From Actinomycetaceae bacterium (GTDB lineage: Bacteria; Actinomycetota; Actinomycetes; Actinomycetales; Actinomycetaceae), in the NCBI GenBank assembly GCA_030532405.1, contig JAUNLF010000003.1, forward strand, positions 1-64,000: DNA of 64,000 nt, in the 5' to 3' direction. The notes beneath the pieces were generated by a model. It was not told where the DNA came from and made no database searches. It saw only the letters and a list, made by a program, of their open reading frames with translations. Every line of letters starts with the position of its first letter. Position 1 is the first letter of the stretch. Shown here piece by piece: positions 56,797 through 63,510 of the stretch. Both the position numbers and the translations under genes were made by a program.

Positions 56797-57785
56797 TGGA
56801 AAAGCTAGATACTCCCATCCTGGTGATAACTGATCACACGGGTAATGCTGATGACGGGTTTGTGTTGACTGCGCCGTCGAAGCAGCTTTTGACTTTGGCG
56901 GGCCAGTTGACGAACGGTCGTATTGACGCGATTGCGCTGAATCCGAAGCCGGAGCTTGACCAGCTTGCGAAGTATGGTGTCAGCCGCGTGTTCACGCCGG
57001 ACCTTACGCAAATGTCGCCGCGCGTTGCGGCAGTTGTGGCGGATGCGGCGTATGAGGCTGCGAAGCAGGATTCTTACGCGGCCATTTTGAATGTTTCTAA
57101 TTATCGAGGGCGTGAGGTCGCCGCTGGGCTTGCTGTGCGACTGGGGTCTGGCGCGGTTGTTGACGTGACCGCATGCCGGGTTTTGGACGGCCAGATTGAG
57201 GCTAAGAAGTCGGTGCTTGCCGGCTCTTGGACCACGGTGTTTAAGGTGACTCGCGGAACGCCGGTTATCGCGTTGCGTCCGTCGTCGGTTGATGCTGAGG
57301 AGGTTGATTCGCCGACCGATCCGCAGGTGATCGCGCTGGACGTTGACTATTCGACGCCCGCTCGCGGGGTCGAGGTGGTGGAGTCTGTGGAGCAGGCCGG
57401 TTCGGGCCGTGTTTCGCTCACGGAAGCTCCGATCGTCGTGTGCGGTGGTCGCGGTGTTGACGGCGATTTCAGTGTTGTGGAGCAGATGGCTGACCAGCTT
57501 GGTGGCGCGGTTGGCGCTACCCGCGTTGCGGCTGACGAGGGGTGGATTGACCGCTCTGCGCAGATCGGCCAGACCGGTGTTACGGTTGCGCCGAACCTGT
57601 ACGTGGGTGTGGGGGTTTCGGGCGCTGTTCACCACGCGTGCGGTATTCAGGCTTCGCGTCACATCGTTGCGGTGTGTGATGATCCGGATGCTCCGATTTT
57701 TGAGATTGCAGATTTCGGCGTTGTCGGTGACCTCAATGAGGTGATCCCGCAGGCGCTTGAGGCACTAGCGGAAAAGGGGCTTTAA
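56796..57785 (+). CDS. etfA: Electron transfer flavoprotein subunit alpha
   Basis: Alpha subunit, 329 residues, GTG start. The C-terminal FAD-binding domain shows VVCGGRGVDGDF, GATRVAADEGWIDRSAQIGQTG, VAPNLYVGVGVSGAVHHACGIQ and the closing AVCDDPDAPIFEIADFGVVGDL. Start codon overlaps the etfB stop. mnmA follows after four bases, so the three genes are probably on one transcript. Confidence 0.95.
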   Translation: MEKLDTPILVITDHTGNADDGFVLTAPSKQLLTLAGQLTNGRIDAIALNPKPELDQLAKYGVSRVFTPDLTQMSPRVAAVVADAAYEAAKQDSYAAILNVSNYRGREVAAGLAVRLGSGAVVDVTACRVLDGQIEAKKSVLAGSWTTVFKVTRGTPVIALRPSSVDAEEVDSPTDPQVIALDVDYSTPARGVEVVESVEQAGSGRVSLTEAPIVVCGGRGVDGDFSVVEQMADQLGGAVGATRVAADEGWIDRSAQIGQTGVTVAPNLYVGVGVSGAVHHACGIQASRHIVAVCDDPDAPIFEIADFGVVGDLNEVIPQALEALAEKGL

Positions 57786-57789
57786 CCGG

Positions 57790-58971
57790 ATGAAGGTACT
57801 TGCAGCTCTGTCTGGCGGTGTTGATTCGGCTGTTGCGGCGGCTCGCGCTGTTGAGGCTGGCCATGATGTGACCGCTGTTCACATGGCGTTGAAGACCGAG
57901 GGTGAAAGTTGCGGCACTTCGCGGGGTTGTTCGAACCCGCAGGATCGGGCGGATGCGGCGGCGGCTTGCGCGAAGCTTGGTATTCCGTTTGAGGTTTGGG
58001 ATTTGGCTGACGAGTTTGAAGAGAAGGTCATCTCAGATTTCGTGTCGCAGTACGAAATGGGGCGCACGCCGAATCCGTGCGTTCGTTGTAACGAGTTCGT
58101 GAAGTTCCGCGAGCTTACGGTTCGTGCGCGCGAGCTTGGTTTCGACGCGGTTGTGACGGGCCATTATGCTCGCGTGGAGAAGCACGGGGATCGCTACCAG
58201 CTTTTGCGTGCCCGCGACTTGGCGAAGGATCAGTCTTACGTGTTGGCGGTGATGGGGGAGGAAGAGCTGTCCCGCGTCATTCTTCCTTTGGGAGACATGC
58301 CGTCTAAGGCGGCTGTTCGCGCGGAAGCGGAGGAGCGCGGCTTGGGGGTTTCGAACAAGCCGGATTCGTTTGATATTTGCTTTATTCCCGACGGTGATAC
58401 GCAGGGCTTTTTGCGTAGTCGTCTGGGGGAGTCTTCCGGACAGATTGTGGATACGGACGGTAACGTTCTTGGAAAGCACCGCGGCCATTTTGAGTTCACG
58501 GTTGGCCAGCGTAAGGGCCTTGGGATCGATCGCCCAGCTGCGGATGGTCGCCCTCGATACGTTCTTGAAACGCGGCCGTCAGAAAACGTGGTGGTCGTGG
58601 GGCCTGCGGAGCTACTCAGCATCGATATTGTGAACACGACGGATCTGACTTGGGATGCCGGGGACGATGAGGGCGATGTTCGCACGGTTCAGCCTTCGCC
58701 CATGGGTACGGATGAGGACGAGTGCTTGTATGCGCAAATGCGTGCGCATGGACGTCCCGTTCCGGTGAAGGCACTTGAACGTAAGGAGGGCGGGCTTCGC
58801 GTCACTTTGGCGGAGTCGGTGCGTGGGATTGCTCCGGGGCAGACCCTGGTGCTGTACCGCGGTAACCGCGTGATTGCTCAGTCGGTGATTGACGGTACTG
58901 AGCGCACGAAGGGCGCAGCTTCGGCTAAACAGTTGGGTAAGCGTCTAGCTGAGGACGCTGTGCCCGCGTAA
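57790..58971 (+). CDS. mnmA: tRNA-specific 2-thiouridylase MnmA
   Basis: Adds sulfur to wobble uridine 34 of tRNA-Lys, -Glu and -Gln. Its 393 residues have the PP-loop SGGVDSAVAA, the acceptor motif GRTPNPCVRCNEFVKF with the first catalytic Cys, and the second Cys in SFDICFIPDG. The GHYARVEKHG and VGQRKGLGI segments are also typical. It ends with a strong terminator. Cys desulfurase partner is not in the window. Confidence 0.95.
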   Translation: MKVLAALSGGVDSAVAAARAVEAGHDVTAVHMALKTEGESCGTSRGCSNPQDRADAAAACAKLGIPFEVWDLADEFEEKVISDFVSQYEMGRTPNPCVRCNEFVKFRELTVRARELGFDAVVTGHYARVEKHGDRYQLLRARDLAKDQSYVLAVMGEEELSRVILPLGDMPSKAAVRAEAEERGLGVSNKPDSFDICFIPDGDTQGFLRSRLGESSGQIVDTDGNVLGKHRGHFEFTVGQRKGLGIDRPAADGRPRYVLETRPSENVVVVGPAELLSIDIVNTTDLTWDAGDDEGDVRTVQPSPMGTDEDECLYAQMRAHGRPVPVKALERKEGGLRVTLAESVRGIAPGQTLVLYRGNRVIAQSVIDGTERTKGAASAKQLGKRLAEDAVPA

Positions 58972-59034
58972 CGCGTGTATCTGCCCGCGTAGAGCTCACT
59001 TGCGCCTGGCGTTGACGCTCTGAAGTGTTGGAAG

Positions 59035-59074
59035 AACGTGATCTGTTCCGATGTGGACGTAGATCACGTTTTTT
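59035..59074 (+). terminator. Terminator of mnmA
   Basis: AACGTGATCT and AGATCACGTT make a perfect 10-bp stem around a 16-base loop, and the right arm runs into TTTTTTC. Confidence 0.85.
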
Positions 59075-59102
59075 CAATTCACAGGTTGGCCGATTCTTTC
59101 GC

Positions 59103-59108
59103 TATACT
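59103..59108 (+). promoter_or_regulatory. -10 element of tRNA-Leu
   Basis: TATACT, eleven bases before the tRNA 5' end. The best -35 candidate TTCACA is 19 bases upstream, so only the -10 is confident. A start site would be about 4 bases before the mature tRNA. Confidence 0.5.
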
Positions 59109-59118
59109 TTTTGTCGTT

Positions 59119-59201
59119 GCCCGAGTGGCGGAATTGGTAGACGCGCCAGATTTAGGTTCTGGTGTCTTAGCGACGTGGGGGTTCAAGTCCCTTCTCGGGC
59201 A
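59119..59201 (+). tRNA. tRNA-Leu (TAG)
   Basis: An 83-base type II tRNA. The acceptor is GCCCGAG/CTCGGGC with discriminator A. The anticodon stem is CCAGA/TCTGG with loop TTTAGGT, giving anticodon TAG. A long variable arm (TGTCTTAGCGACG) and a GGTTCAAGTCC T arm are visible. It reads CUA (and related CUN) leucine codons. Confidence 0.96.
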
Positions 59202-59207
59202 CAAATC

Positions 59208-59231
59208 GCCCCGGCCTGGAAAGGCCGGGGC
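59208..59231 (+). terminator. Terminator of tRNA-Leu
   Basis: GCCCCGGCCT and AGGCCGGGGC, a perfect 10-bp stem with a 4-base loop, followed by TTTCTG, six bases after the tRNA. Confidence 0.85.
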
Positions 59232-59310
59232 TTTCTGCGTCCCACGAACCCTTCGATGCCCGCGGGGTCGAACCCGGCCCGTACACTCCGTGTCCTATCC
59301 TCCCTGTACG

Positions 59311-59403
59311 GTGGTGAAATACAGCTACTACGCGACGGCCGGCAGCCAAGTGACCGGTGAGAATCGTGTAGTGGAACTCGTGGAACAGTCTGCGAGATGT
59401 TGA
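59311..59403 (+). CDS. Possible 30-residue peptide or gene remnant
   Basis: An open frame from GTG at 59311 to TGA at 59403 would give MVKYSYYATAGSQVTGENRV and ten more residues. It lacks a Shine-Dalgarno and any recognised family. It is listed only because it lies between the tRNA-Leu terminator and an orphan gene, where remnants of an inserted element might be expected. Confidence 0.15.
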   Translation: MVKYSYYATAGSQVTGENRVVELVEQSARC

Positions 59404-59430
59404 GCGTGGAGCTAGAGGGAGGGCATTGTT

Positions 59431-59967
59431 ATGGCGCAAGCGGATGGTAAACGCCCGGGTTATGCGTCTTATCAGACGTTCTACACGTACGCTAGGGAGG
59501 ATGTGGACCGTGTTTACGACGGGTATAACCCGATCGTTAAAGGAATGGATGCTACAGAGTTCAAAATCGCACCATTCCAAGCCCTTCGCGACTACCAGTC
59601 GCGAAGCTTCTTCAGCGGTGATCCCGAGCTAGAAGTGCCAGTACTAGATGTGATTATCAGGCAGTACAAGGCTGAGGGCGGGTTCGCGCAGGCCAGTGAA
59701 TGCAGGGGGGCAGTACTGCAATGGCTAGAGCTAGAAGAACTACGCCAAACCGAAGAAGTCTACTTCGCACTGCACTACTTCGACATACTCGGAGGCCGAA
59801 TACGCAACAAAGACGAGCCAAGGTACACGGTCGACCCCTACGCCGTGTCAGAGTGGATCAAACGCGCCGAACCGGAGTTTAGTCTCATGGTTGAACGGTA
59901 CGCGCTCGCGGTGAATGCGGTGGTTAATGATGTGGCGGCGCAGTGGTATGGCGGGAGTCGTATGTAG
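59431..59967 (+). CDS. Hypothetical protein downstream of tRNA-Leu
   Basis: 178 residues, not recognised. It is soluble, acidic and aromatic-rich, with an N-terminal YASYQTFYTYAREDVDRVYDGY segment and a mostly helical prediction by eye, with no signal peptide, membrane helix or Cys pair. GGGAGGG seven bases before the ATG supports translation. It is flanked by tRNA-Leu on one side and a flavin reductase gene on the other. There is no integrase or att-like repeat. Confidence 0.65.
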   Translation: MAQADGKRPGYASYQTFYTYAREDVDRVYDGYNPIVKGMDATEFKIAPFQALRDYQSRSFFSGDPELEVPVLDVIIRQYKAEGGFAQASECRGAVLQWLELEELRQTEEVYFALHYFDILGGRIRNKDEPRYTVDPYAVSEWIKRAEPEFSLMVERYALAVNAVVNDVAAQWYGGSRM

Positions 59968-60039
59968 TTTGGCATGAGCGGTTTTTGGGTATCATGGCGA
60001 CAGAATGTGCTGGTTTACTCAAGACTTTAGAAGGCCAAA

Positions 60040-60612
60040 GTGACACGCGATATCCACCTTATTGACGAGCATTCATCTCTTGAAAACTACAAGCTTTCTA
60101 TGAGCTTGATCGTTCCGCGTCCCATCGCGTGGATTGCCACGTTTAACCAGGATGGTTCTGTAAACCTGGCTCCGTACGCACTGTTCTCGGTGGTGTGCAC
60201 TGACCCGATGATGTTGCAGTTCTCTTCGCGTTCCCCTAAAGACAGCTACCACAATGCCAAACGTGAAGGGGCCTTCACCGTCCACATCGCGACCGTTGAT
60301 CAGAAACCGCAAGTAGCCCTGACGTCGAAAGAATTCCCAGAGGGCGAATCCGAGGCCGATGCTGCGGGCATGACTTGGACGAAGGCACCTAACGTGAATG
60401 CTCCGATCCTGGACGACGCCCTGGTTGCTTTTGAGTGCGAAGTCCACTCCTTCGTAGACCTCGAGACTTCCGTGCTCACGATCGGCCGCGTGAAAGCCAT
60501 CCACACGGATCCTTCCATCATGGCGCAGGACGGCATGGCTGACTTTGCAAAACTCAACCCGCTGTCCAAGCTGGGACGCCAGCAGTGGGGCAAAACCGAA
60601 GACTTCGTGTAA
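60040..60612 (+). CDS. Flavin reductase-like / FMN-binding split-barrel protein
   Basis: 190 residues of the flavin reductase-like domain family. It has YKLSMSLIVPRPIAWIATFNQDGSVNLAPYALFSVVCTDP near the N-terminus, followed by FSSRSPKDSYHNAKREGAFTVHIA. These proteins bind FMN on a split barrel and either reduce flavins or act as oxidoreductases with unknown substrates. GTG start with AAGG upstream. Single gene. Confidence 0.88.
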   Translation: MTRDIHLIDEHSSLENYKLSMSLIVPRPIAWIATFNQDGSVNLAPYALFSVVCTDPMMLQFSSRSPKDSYHNAKREGAFTVHIATVDQKPQVALTSKEFPEGESEADAAGMTWTKAPNVNAPILDDALVAFECEVHSFVDLETSVLTIGRVKAIHTDPSIMAQDGMADFAKLNPLSKLGRQQWGKTEDFV

Positions 60613-60722
60613 ACCCGTGCCGAGCCTGTAACGGGCTACGCGCGGTTATTGGAAGTACCGCGCCTAAGAGCCCTGCGGGTGACGTAGCATGCGCATACGC
60701 TCAGCGTGGGGTTTACGCCCTC

Positions 60723-60769
60723 AAATGGCATAACGAGCTAGGCTACGCCATTTTGGGCACAATAGTGCC
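60723..60769 (+). promoter_or_regulatory. Two inverted repeats immediately upstream of bcp
   Basis: AAATGGC/GCCATTT (60723-60753) and GGCAC-AATA-GTGCC (60756-60769). The second one ends at the base before the ATG and would put the start next to a hairpin. No Shine-Dalgarno is visible between them. They may be regulatory sites or part of a leaderless promoter. Confidence 0.35.
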
Positions 60770-61243
60770 ATGGCACGTTTTGAAGAAGGACAGGAGGTTC
60801 CAGATTTCACGCTGGAATCTACCGAAGGCGAAATCAATCTTTACAGCATCATTGACGAGGCCGACAAGGGCGTCGTCGTGTACTTCTACCCGCGCGCATC
60901 CACACCCGGTTGCACGACAGAGGCATGCGATTTTCGGGATTCGCTTAGCTCACTGAAGTCATGCGGCTACACCGTGATCGGCGTGAGCCCAGACAAGATG
61001 CCCGCGCTTGAGAAGTTCCGAGACGAACAGGGCCTCAACTTTGCTTTGGCGTCCGACCCCGAAAAAACCGTAATGGAGCCGTGGGGCGCGTTTGGGGAAA
61101 AGAAAAACTACGGCAAGATCGTGCAGGGCGTTATCCGCTCAACCCTTGTTGTTGGAAAGGACCGTAAGGTCGAGCGCGCCATGTACAACGTCCGCGCGAA
61201 AGGGCACGTCGCCCGCGTGCGCAAGACCATTGGGTGTGACTAA
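60770..61243 (+). CDS. bcp: Thiol peroxidase Bcp (peroxiredoxin)
   Basis: Peroxiredoxin Q/Bcp that reduces hydroperoxides with thioredoxin as donor. The 157-residue protein has peroxidatic Cys in VYFYPRASTPGCTTEACDFRDS. The second Cys five residues on matches the resolving position of PrxQ. The start has no normal Shine-Dalgarno and is directly preceded by a hairpin. The gene ends three bases from a convergent reverse gene. Confidence 0.93.
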   Translation: MARFEEGQEVPDFTLESTEGEINLYSIIDEADKGVVVYFYPRASTPGCTTEACDFRDSLSSLKSCGYTVIGVSPDKMPALEKFRDEQGLNFALASDPEKTVMEPWGAFGEKKNYGKIVQGVIRSTLVVGKDRKVERAMYNVRAKGHVARVRKTIGCD

Positions 61244-61246
61244 ACG

Positions 61247-61762
61247 TTAAGCGTCAGTGCGGGTGCGATGGTGGCGGGCTAAGTTTTCCGCCACCCGCAC
61301 CGCCTGGCTCACGTCGCGTTCTTCGCGAAGCCAAGCCGCGGGGGACATGCCCTGCAAATCACGGTGAGCGGTAATAAACCACTTTCCAACAGCAAACGAA
61401 TCGTCAATGCATTCAAGCCGTCCGAGGACGTCAGGCAGGCCATCTAAGATCTGGTAATCCGAAGTGAGCTGCCACGTGGGATACATCCACGAGCCGCGCC
61501 CTCGCCGGACTCCTAAAATGCGGAACTCTTTAACAGCCTTGTTAATCGCCTGGCGGGAAACACCCATCAAATCAACCAAATCAGCAGTTGAACAAACTGG
61601 GCCAACCTGGTCCACAACTGACGGGCGGGGAGCGGTTAGCGCAGAAACGAGGCGAGTGACCTCATCGATCACAGCATCGTTTACATGAGTCTTCTTCGCT
61701 TTAAGAAGGCGCTGGCGCACCGCGACGAGAAGACGCTCTTCATCTGTTGACAGATGGCGCAC
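61247..61762 (-). CDS. HTH protein with a MbcA/ParS-like C-terminus
   Basis: 171 residues. A predicted helix-turn-helix lies at about 58-80 (STADLVDLMGVSRQAINKAVKEF). The C-terminal part (about 118-165, RLECIDDSFAVGKWFITAHRDLQGMSPAAWLREERDVSQAVRVAEN, given in parts) resembles the small Xre/MbcA/ParS antitoxin toxin-binding domain, with the ML-G-SPAAWL pattern. No RES-domain toxin gene adjoins it, so it may be an orphan antitoxin or a stand-alone regulator. GTG start with GAAAGGG upstream. It lies downstream of a tRNA-Lys on the same strand with no terminator between. Confidence 0.7.
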   Translation of the reverse strand: MRHLSTDEERLLVAVRQRLLKAKKTHVNDAVIDEVTRLVSALTAPRPSVVDQVGPVCSTADLVDLMGVSRQAINKAVKEFRILGVRRGRGSWMYPTWQLTSDYQILDGLPDVLGRLECIDDSFAVGKWFITAHRDLQGMSPAAWLREERDVSQAVRVAENLARHHRTRTDA

Positions 61763-61816
61763 CTGCTCAGCCCTTTCAAGATTTCATTTCACCGCAACAA
61801 GGCGATAATTACATAG

Positions 61817-61889
61817 TGCGCCGTGAGGGAATCGAACCCCCAACCCGCTGGTTAAGAGCCAGCTGCTCTGCCAATTGAGCTAACGGCGC
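61817..61889 (-). tRNA. tRNA-Lys (CTT), copy 1
   Basis: 73 bases. Acceptor GCGCCGT/ACGGCGC with discriminator A, anticodon stem GCTGG/CCAGC with loop CTCTTAA, giving anticodon CTT, and the T arm GGTTCGATTCC. It is identical, base for base, to the copy at 62063-62135. Confidence 0.96.
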
Positions 61890-61903
61890 ATTCGTTGCTT
61901 CGC

Positions 61904-61933
61904 ATAGTGTGCGTCAAAAACAACGAATGTCAG
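61904..61933 (-). promoter_or_regulatory. Promoter of tRNA-Lys copy 1
   Basis: On the reverse strand CTGACA (61928-61933), 18-base spacer, CACTAT (61904-61909), 15 bases before the tRNA. Both hexamers match the consensus in most positions. Confidence 0.5.
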
Positions 61934-62038
61934 AATACCACCGAGGTATGCCTCTGACAAACTCCAGAGATCAAGAACACAAATCAAAAAATTCGTGCTG
62001 CTTGTTGATCCTGCGAGGACGTTCTTTGCAAACAAAAA

Positions 62039-62056
62039 CCCCGACTTGCGCCGGGG
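62039..62056 (-). terminator. Terminator of tRNA-Lys copy 2
   Basis: On the reverse strand CCCCG, 8-base loop, CGGGG, then TTTTTGTTTG. Short stem with a good T-tail, directly downstream of the tRNA at 62063-62135, so the two tRNA-Lys genes are transcribed separately. Confidence 0.75.
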
Positions 62057-62062
62057 ATTTGG

Positions 62063-62135
62063 TGCGCCGTGAGGGAATCGAACCCCCAACCCGCTGGTTA
62101 AGAGCCAGCTGCTCTGCCAATTGAGCTAACGGCGC
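62063..62135 (-). tRNA. tRNA-Lys (CTT), copy 2
   Basis: Identical 73-base sequence to the gene at 61817-61889, with its own promoter and terminator. The flanking sequences differ. Confidence 0.96.
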
Positions 62136-62147
62136 GTGCAAGCAAAA

Positions 62148-62176
62148 ACTTTACGCCGAATAAACTGAAATCGCAA
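62148..62176 (-). promoter_or_regulatory. Promoter of tRNA-Lys copy 2
   Basis: On the reverse strand TTGCGA (62171-62176), 17-base spacer, TAAAGT (62148-62153), 12 bases before the tRNA. Good spacing and position. Confidence 0.6.
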
Positions 62177-62180
62177 AACG

Positions 62181-62210
62181 CTGGCATGCGCTTTACACCA
62201 CACCTATACA
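62181..62210 (+). promoter_or_regulatory. Possible promoter of the VKOR gene
   Basis: CTGGCA (62181-62186), 18-base spacer, TATACA (62205-62210), about 45 bases before the start. It overlaps the start of the divergent tRNA-Lys promoter region. Confidence 0.35.
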
Positions 62211-62255
62211 ATCAGGTCAGTAGTAGCGTGCGAGTACAACGTAAAGGAACGAACA

Positions 62256-62858
62256 GTGAACAAAGCAGCGAAGACACCCCGCAGGCACCGCCTGGGCCCA
62301 ATCAACGCGCTCGTCCTAATCATTGGCTCCGCCCTCGGACTAATCGCATCACTTGGCCTACTACAAACCGAACTAGACCACCTAAAAGACCCACTCGCAG
62401 CACTGGACTGTGACCTCAACGTACTGATCGGCTGCGGATCATCACTCATGTCGCCGCAAGCCCACCTGGTGGGCCTGCCAAACTCCGCGATAGGTGTGGC
62501 CGCATTCAGTGCGACCCTAACCCTCGGAATCCTCATGCTCCTACGCGTAGAAATGCCACCCATCGTCGGTGTACTAGCCGGCGTCGGAGCACTGGGCGGA
62601 CTCGCGTTCGTAGGCTACTTCCTATACCTGTCAGCGTCCGCTTTCCACTCGCTGTGCCCCTACTGCCTGGCAGTGTGGTCAGCAACCCTCATACTCGCCA
62701 GCGTCCTAATCCCATTCGCGCTAGCAAGCATGCCGGCATCCAAAGACTTCGGAAAATCCATGCAACGCCACACTTGGGCCGGCATGATCTCGCTACACCT
62801 GCTGGTCGTCATCATCATCCTATTCGCCATGAGCGACCAGATCGGAACCCTGTTCTAA
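62256..62858 (+). CDS. Vitamin K epoxide reductase (VKOR) family membrane protein
   Basis: 200 residues with four to five membrane helices. It has the loop cysteines in ALDCDLNVLIGCGSSLMS and the redox-active CPYC in SLCPYCLAVWS. Bacterial VKOR reoxidises a DsbA-like partner and passes electrons to quinone, so disulfide formation in exported proteins is the likely role in actinobacteria. The ATG-less GTG start follows AAAGGA. A DsbA partner is not in the window. Confidence 0.93.
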   Translation: MNKAAKTPRRHRLGPINALVLIIGSALGLIASLGLLQTELDHLKDPLAALDCDLNVLIGCGSSLMSPQAHLVGLPNSAIGVAAFSATLTLGILMLLRVEMPPIVGVLAGVGALGGLAFVGYFLYLSASAFHSLCPYCLAVWSATLILASVLIPFALASMPASKDFGKSMQRHTWAGMISLHLLVVIIILFAMSDQIGTLF

Positions 62859-62868
62859 AACGCCTACG

Positions 62869-63312
62869 CTAGTTCAACTCTGCCGAATCAATCGAGGGCG
62901 GAACATTCGCCCCCAGCCCCTGATTCTCCAGTTCGCCGCGCAATGCCTGCATAGTCGACTCCAAAGCGTCCCCGTCAGCTTCGCGCGCATTACCAAGCGC
63001 CAAATCGGCCTCCAAACGTAGCGGAATCACATGCAAATGCGTGTGAGGAACCTCGAAACCCGCAATCGTCAAACCGATGCGCTCACAGTCAAAGACCTCC
63101 AGCTGAGCTTTACCGATGCGCTGCGCGACCTTAAACAAATGCGCCGCATCATCAGCGGACAAATCCGTCCAAGCCGGGGCCGGTTCACGGGGGACTACGA
63201 GGACGTGGCCCGGACGCACCGGTTCAATAGTTGCAAACACCACGCACTTATCATCTGCGTACACGAAACGGCCCGGAATCTCACCGGCAATAATCATCTC
63301 AAAAACAGTCAT
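62869..63312 (-). CDS. HIT-family nucleotide hydrolase/transferase
   Basis: 147 residues with the histidine triad in HTHLHVIPL (His-x-His-x-His). The N-terminus MTVFEMIIAGEIPGRFVYADDKCVVF is typical of the HinT/Hit group. Likely hydrolyses AMP-lysine-type or dinucleotide substrates; the true substrate is not evident. Start ATG at 63312; the frame is open 63 bases further upstream without homology. It converges with VKOR, 10 bases apart. Confidence 0.92.
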   Translation of the reverse strand: MTVFEMIIAGEIPGRFVYADDKCVVFATIEPVRPGHVLVVPREPAPAWTDLSADDAAHLFKVAQRIGKAQLEVFDCERIGLTIAGFEVPHTHLHVIPLRLEADLALGNAREADGDALESTMQALRGELENQGLGANVPPSIDSAELN

Positions 63313-63468
63313 AACCCCATTGTGCCCGCCACGGCCACAAGATGTGCGGTGAGCGCAAAAATGCGGCCCACCCAAACACCGGGCGCGCCAAGCTTCTAGG
63401 AGTCAAGCCAAAGGCGCCCTCGTGAAATATCTACCAATGGACCGATGCGCTAAACTGCACCGATTTGC

Positions 63469-63483
63469 GGTAGTGTGACTACC
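63469..63483. promoter_or_regulatory. Small inverted repeat upstream of leuS
   Basis: GGTAGT-GTG-ACTACC, perfect 6-bp arms with a 3-base centre, 28 bases before the leuS start. TTGCGG overlaps its left edge and could be a -35. No T-box elements (such as the specifier stem or the TGGN antiterminator) were found. Confidence 0.35.
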
Positions 63484-63510
63484 GGATTTTGTACACGAAT
63501 AGAGGTCAAG

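Noticed and set aside
56805-57662. A 285-codon reverse frame inside etfA
   Set aside because: It lies entirely inside a well-conserved ETF alpha gene and has unnatural Arg/Asn composition.
59119-59967. Integrated element with att sites at tRNA-Leu
   Set aside because: No repeat of the tRNA 3' end and no integrase or transposase is found in the window, so the region is not called a mobile element.
61247-61762. A complete toxin-antitoxin module
   Set aside because: No partner toxin frame adjoins the antitoxin-like gene.
63420-63510. T-box leader for leuS
   Set aside because: Too short, and no specifier or conserved antiterminator sequence was seen.
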